Assembly (NCBI GenBank): GCA_937974825.1
Contig: CALJVD010000109.1
Span: forward strand, 1-7,438
DNA from: an uncultured Oceanospirillaceae bacterium
GTDB lineage: Bacteria; Pseudomonadota; Gammaproteobacteria; Pseudomonadales; Oceanobacteraceae
Direction of reading: 5' to 3'
DNA: 7,438 nucleotides
The notes below the pieces were generated by a model, which ran no database searches, was not told where the DNA came from, and saw only the letters and a list, made by a program, of their open reading frames with translations. Shown one piece after another: positions 6,582 through 7,438 of this stretch. Within the stretch, counting starts at the first letter, position 1. The number at the start of each line of letters is the position of its first letter. Both the position numbers and the translations under genes were made by a program.

Positions 6582-6766
6582 TCAACCAAGACGGTTTTAA
6601 TTAAAAAACCAACCACTCCTAAGCCTAATGCGAAAAACAAAATAAACATACCGAACTTACCGGCTTTTGATTTTTTACCTAGGTCATAAATAATAAAAAA
6701 CATAAAGCCTACCAGTACGCTAATACCAATAATTAACGACCATTTTTCAAACTGTTCTGCGTCCAT
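6566..6766 (-). CDS. Small two-helix membrane protein, DUF2788-like
   Basis: A 66-residue protein with two hydrophobic segments: about 10-27 (SLIIGISVLVGFMFFIIY) and about 39-60 (FGMFILFFALGLGVVGFLIKTV). They are joined by a basic, presumably cytoplasmic loop, DLGKKSKAGKF. The IIYDLGKKSKAGKFG...GLGVVGFLIK pattern resembles the DUF2788 family of gammaproteobacteria, which has no known function; this assignment is from memory of the family. The ATG at 6766 is the only start after an in-frame TGA, but its ribosome binding site is weak (a GGG about seven bases upstream). It follows the TetR-family gene by 39 bases on the same strand and may be co-transcribed with it. It converges on the transporter with 12 bases between stop codons. 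Confidence 0.8.
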   Translation of the reverse strand: MDAEQFEKWSLIIGISVLVGFMFFIIYDLGKKSKAGKFGMFILFFALGLGVVGFLIKTVLVEVMGF

Positions 6767-6805
6767 AATTAACCCATCAGACTGTCATATATGTTCTGCG
6801 ACCAT

Positions 6806-7438
6806 TTAATCTTCTGTCGCCAAGTTATTAACCATTAAACCAATATAATGTTTAAGAGTTGTGCGCACTCCATCCATGTCTAAATTATCAAGTCCACCTA
6901 ATAGCGCCTTGTATTCAATAGCATGGAAAAGCCCAATTAAAATTTCAGCATCGGCTTTCGGTTGCTTTGAGCGAATTATCTCTTCAAAGAACTCAACAGC
7001 AATTTCATACAGCGCTGCTCGATGAATTTGCCCAAGCTCACGTACTTTTTGATTCACAAGCGCTTCGTAGCGGAAGGCCTGTTCAATGGTTAGCATGTCG
7101 TATTCTTCAATAATTTGAACACGCATATATTGGGTGACTTGCTCGGCCATAAACTCAATCAGTCGCTCACGTTCTGCCGGTCCACTCATCCCTGCCGACA
7201 ACAATTGCGACAATGGCTGATAAAAGTTTCCCGTAAACCCACGCAGTACCAATAACGCCTGCTCGGTATAGAGCGTAAACGCATCAACTATTAATTCATC
7301 AATATCTTTAAAGTAATAAGTGGTGGCTGCTAACGGGACCTTTGCTTCTTTAGCAACGGCACGATGGCGTACGCCGCGCACACCCTCAGTGCGAATAATA
7401 CGTAACGTTGCTTCCAGTATATCTCGACGACGCTGTTC
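6806..7438 (-). CDS. TetR/AcrR-family transcriptional regulator (N-terminus cut by window edge)
   Basis: DNA-binding, ligand-responsive regulator. 210 codons are visible and the frame runs off the right edge without a start. The apparent GTG start at 7381 is really an internal Val, because the 19 codons before it (EQRRRDILEATLRII onward) are the first helix of a TetR domain. The helix-turn-helix follows: GVRHRAVAKEAKVPLAATTYYFKDIDELIVDAF, in which PLAATTYYF is the recognition helix and YYFKDIDEL is typical of the family. The remaining roughly 145 residues are the helical ligand and dimer domain, with no motif I can tie to a specific inducer. Only about the first 10-15 residues should be missing. 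Its promoter and any operator lie outside the window, so its targets cannot be read here; the downstream small membrane protein gene is a candidate partner. Confidence 0.9.
   Translation of the reverse strand, partial: EQRRRDILEATLRIIRTEGVRGVRHRAVAKEAKVPLAATTYYFKDIDELIVDAFTLYTEQALLVLRGFTGNFYQPLSQLLSAGMSGPAERERLIEFMAEQVTQYMRVQIIEEYDMLTIEQAFRYEALVNQKVRELGQIHRAALYEIAVEFFEEIIRSKQPKADAEILIGLFHAIEYKALLGGLDNLDMDGVRTTLKHYIGLMVNNLATED

Noticed and set aside
7379..7381. GTG as the start of the TetR-family gene
   Set aside because: The frame continues to the window edge and the preceding 19 codons encode the first helix of the TetR domain, so this is an internal Val.

Overview
The window looks like ordinary chromosome from a gammaproteobacterium of moderate GC, possibly a marine lineage (Cellvibrionales- or Alteromonadales-like). 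That placement rests only on the look of the proteins (a glucose-6-phosphate isomerase with catalytic residues at E. coli numbering, a Fiu/PiuA-PiuC pair, a YfeH-type transporter, a DUF2788-like protein). I see no phage, transposon, CRISPR, tRNA or rRNA signal.

Left block, minus strand (1-3101): a Fur-type iron uptake unit. A TonB-dependent siderophore receptor of the Fiu/PiuA type is followed after 37 bases by a PKHD-type Fe(II)/2-oxoglutarate hydroxylase (PiuC/YbiX), cut by the left edge about five residues before its expected end. Their control region holds a near-perfect Fur palindrome over a likely -35 element, with a second Fur-like site beside it. A GC hairpin lies between the Shine-Dalgarno sequence and the start codon of the hydroxylase.

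Centre, plus strand (3142-6553): pgi, divergent from the receptor and with a good sigma-70 promoter of its own, then an acireductone dioxygenase (mtnD-like) gene and a YfeH/SBF-type transporter 38 bases after it. No other methionine-salvage gene is visible. The transporter start also has a hairpin between its Shine-Dalgarno-like sequence and the ATG, so the window has two examples of this layout.

Right block, minus strand (6566-7438): a TetR-family regulator, cut at its N-terminus by the right edge, followed by a 66-residue two-helix membrane protein (DUF2788-like). This pair converges on the transporter with only 12 bases between stop codons.

No entirely new system is evident. The best leads are the two hairpin-interrupted ribosome binding sites and the pairing of a lone acireductone dioxygenase with an uncharacterised transporter.
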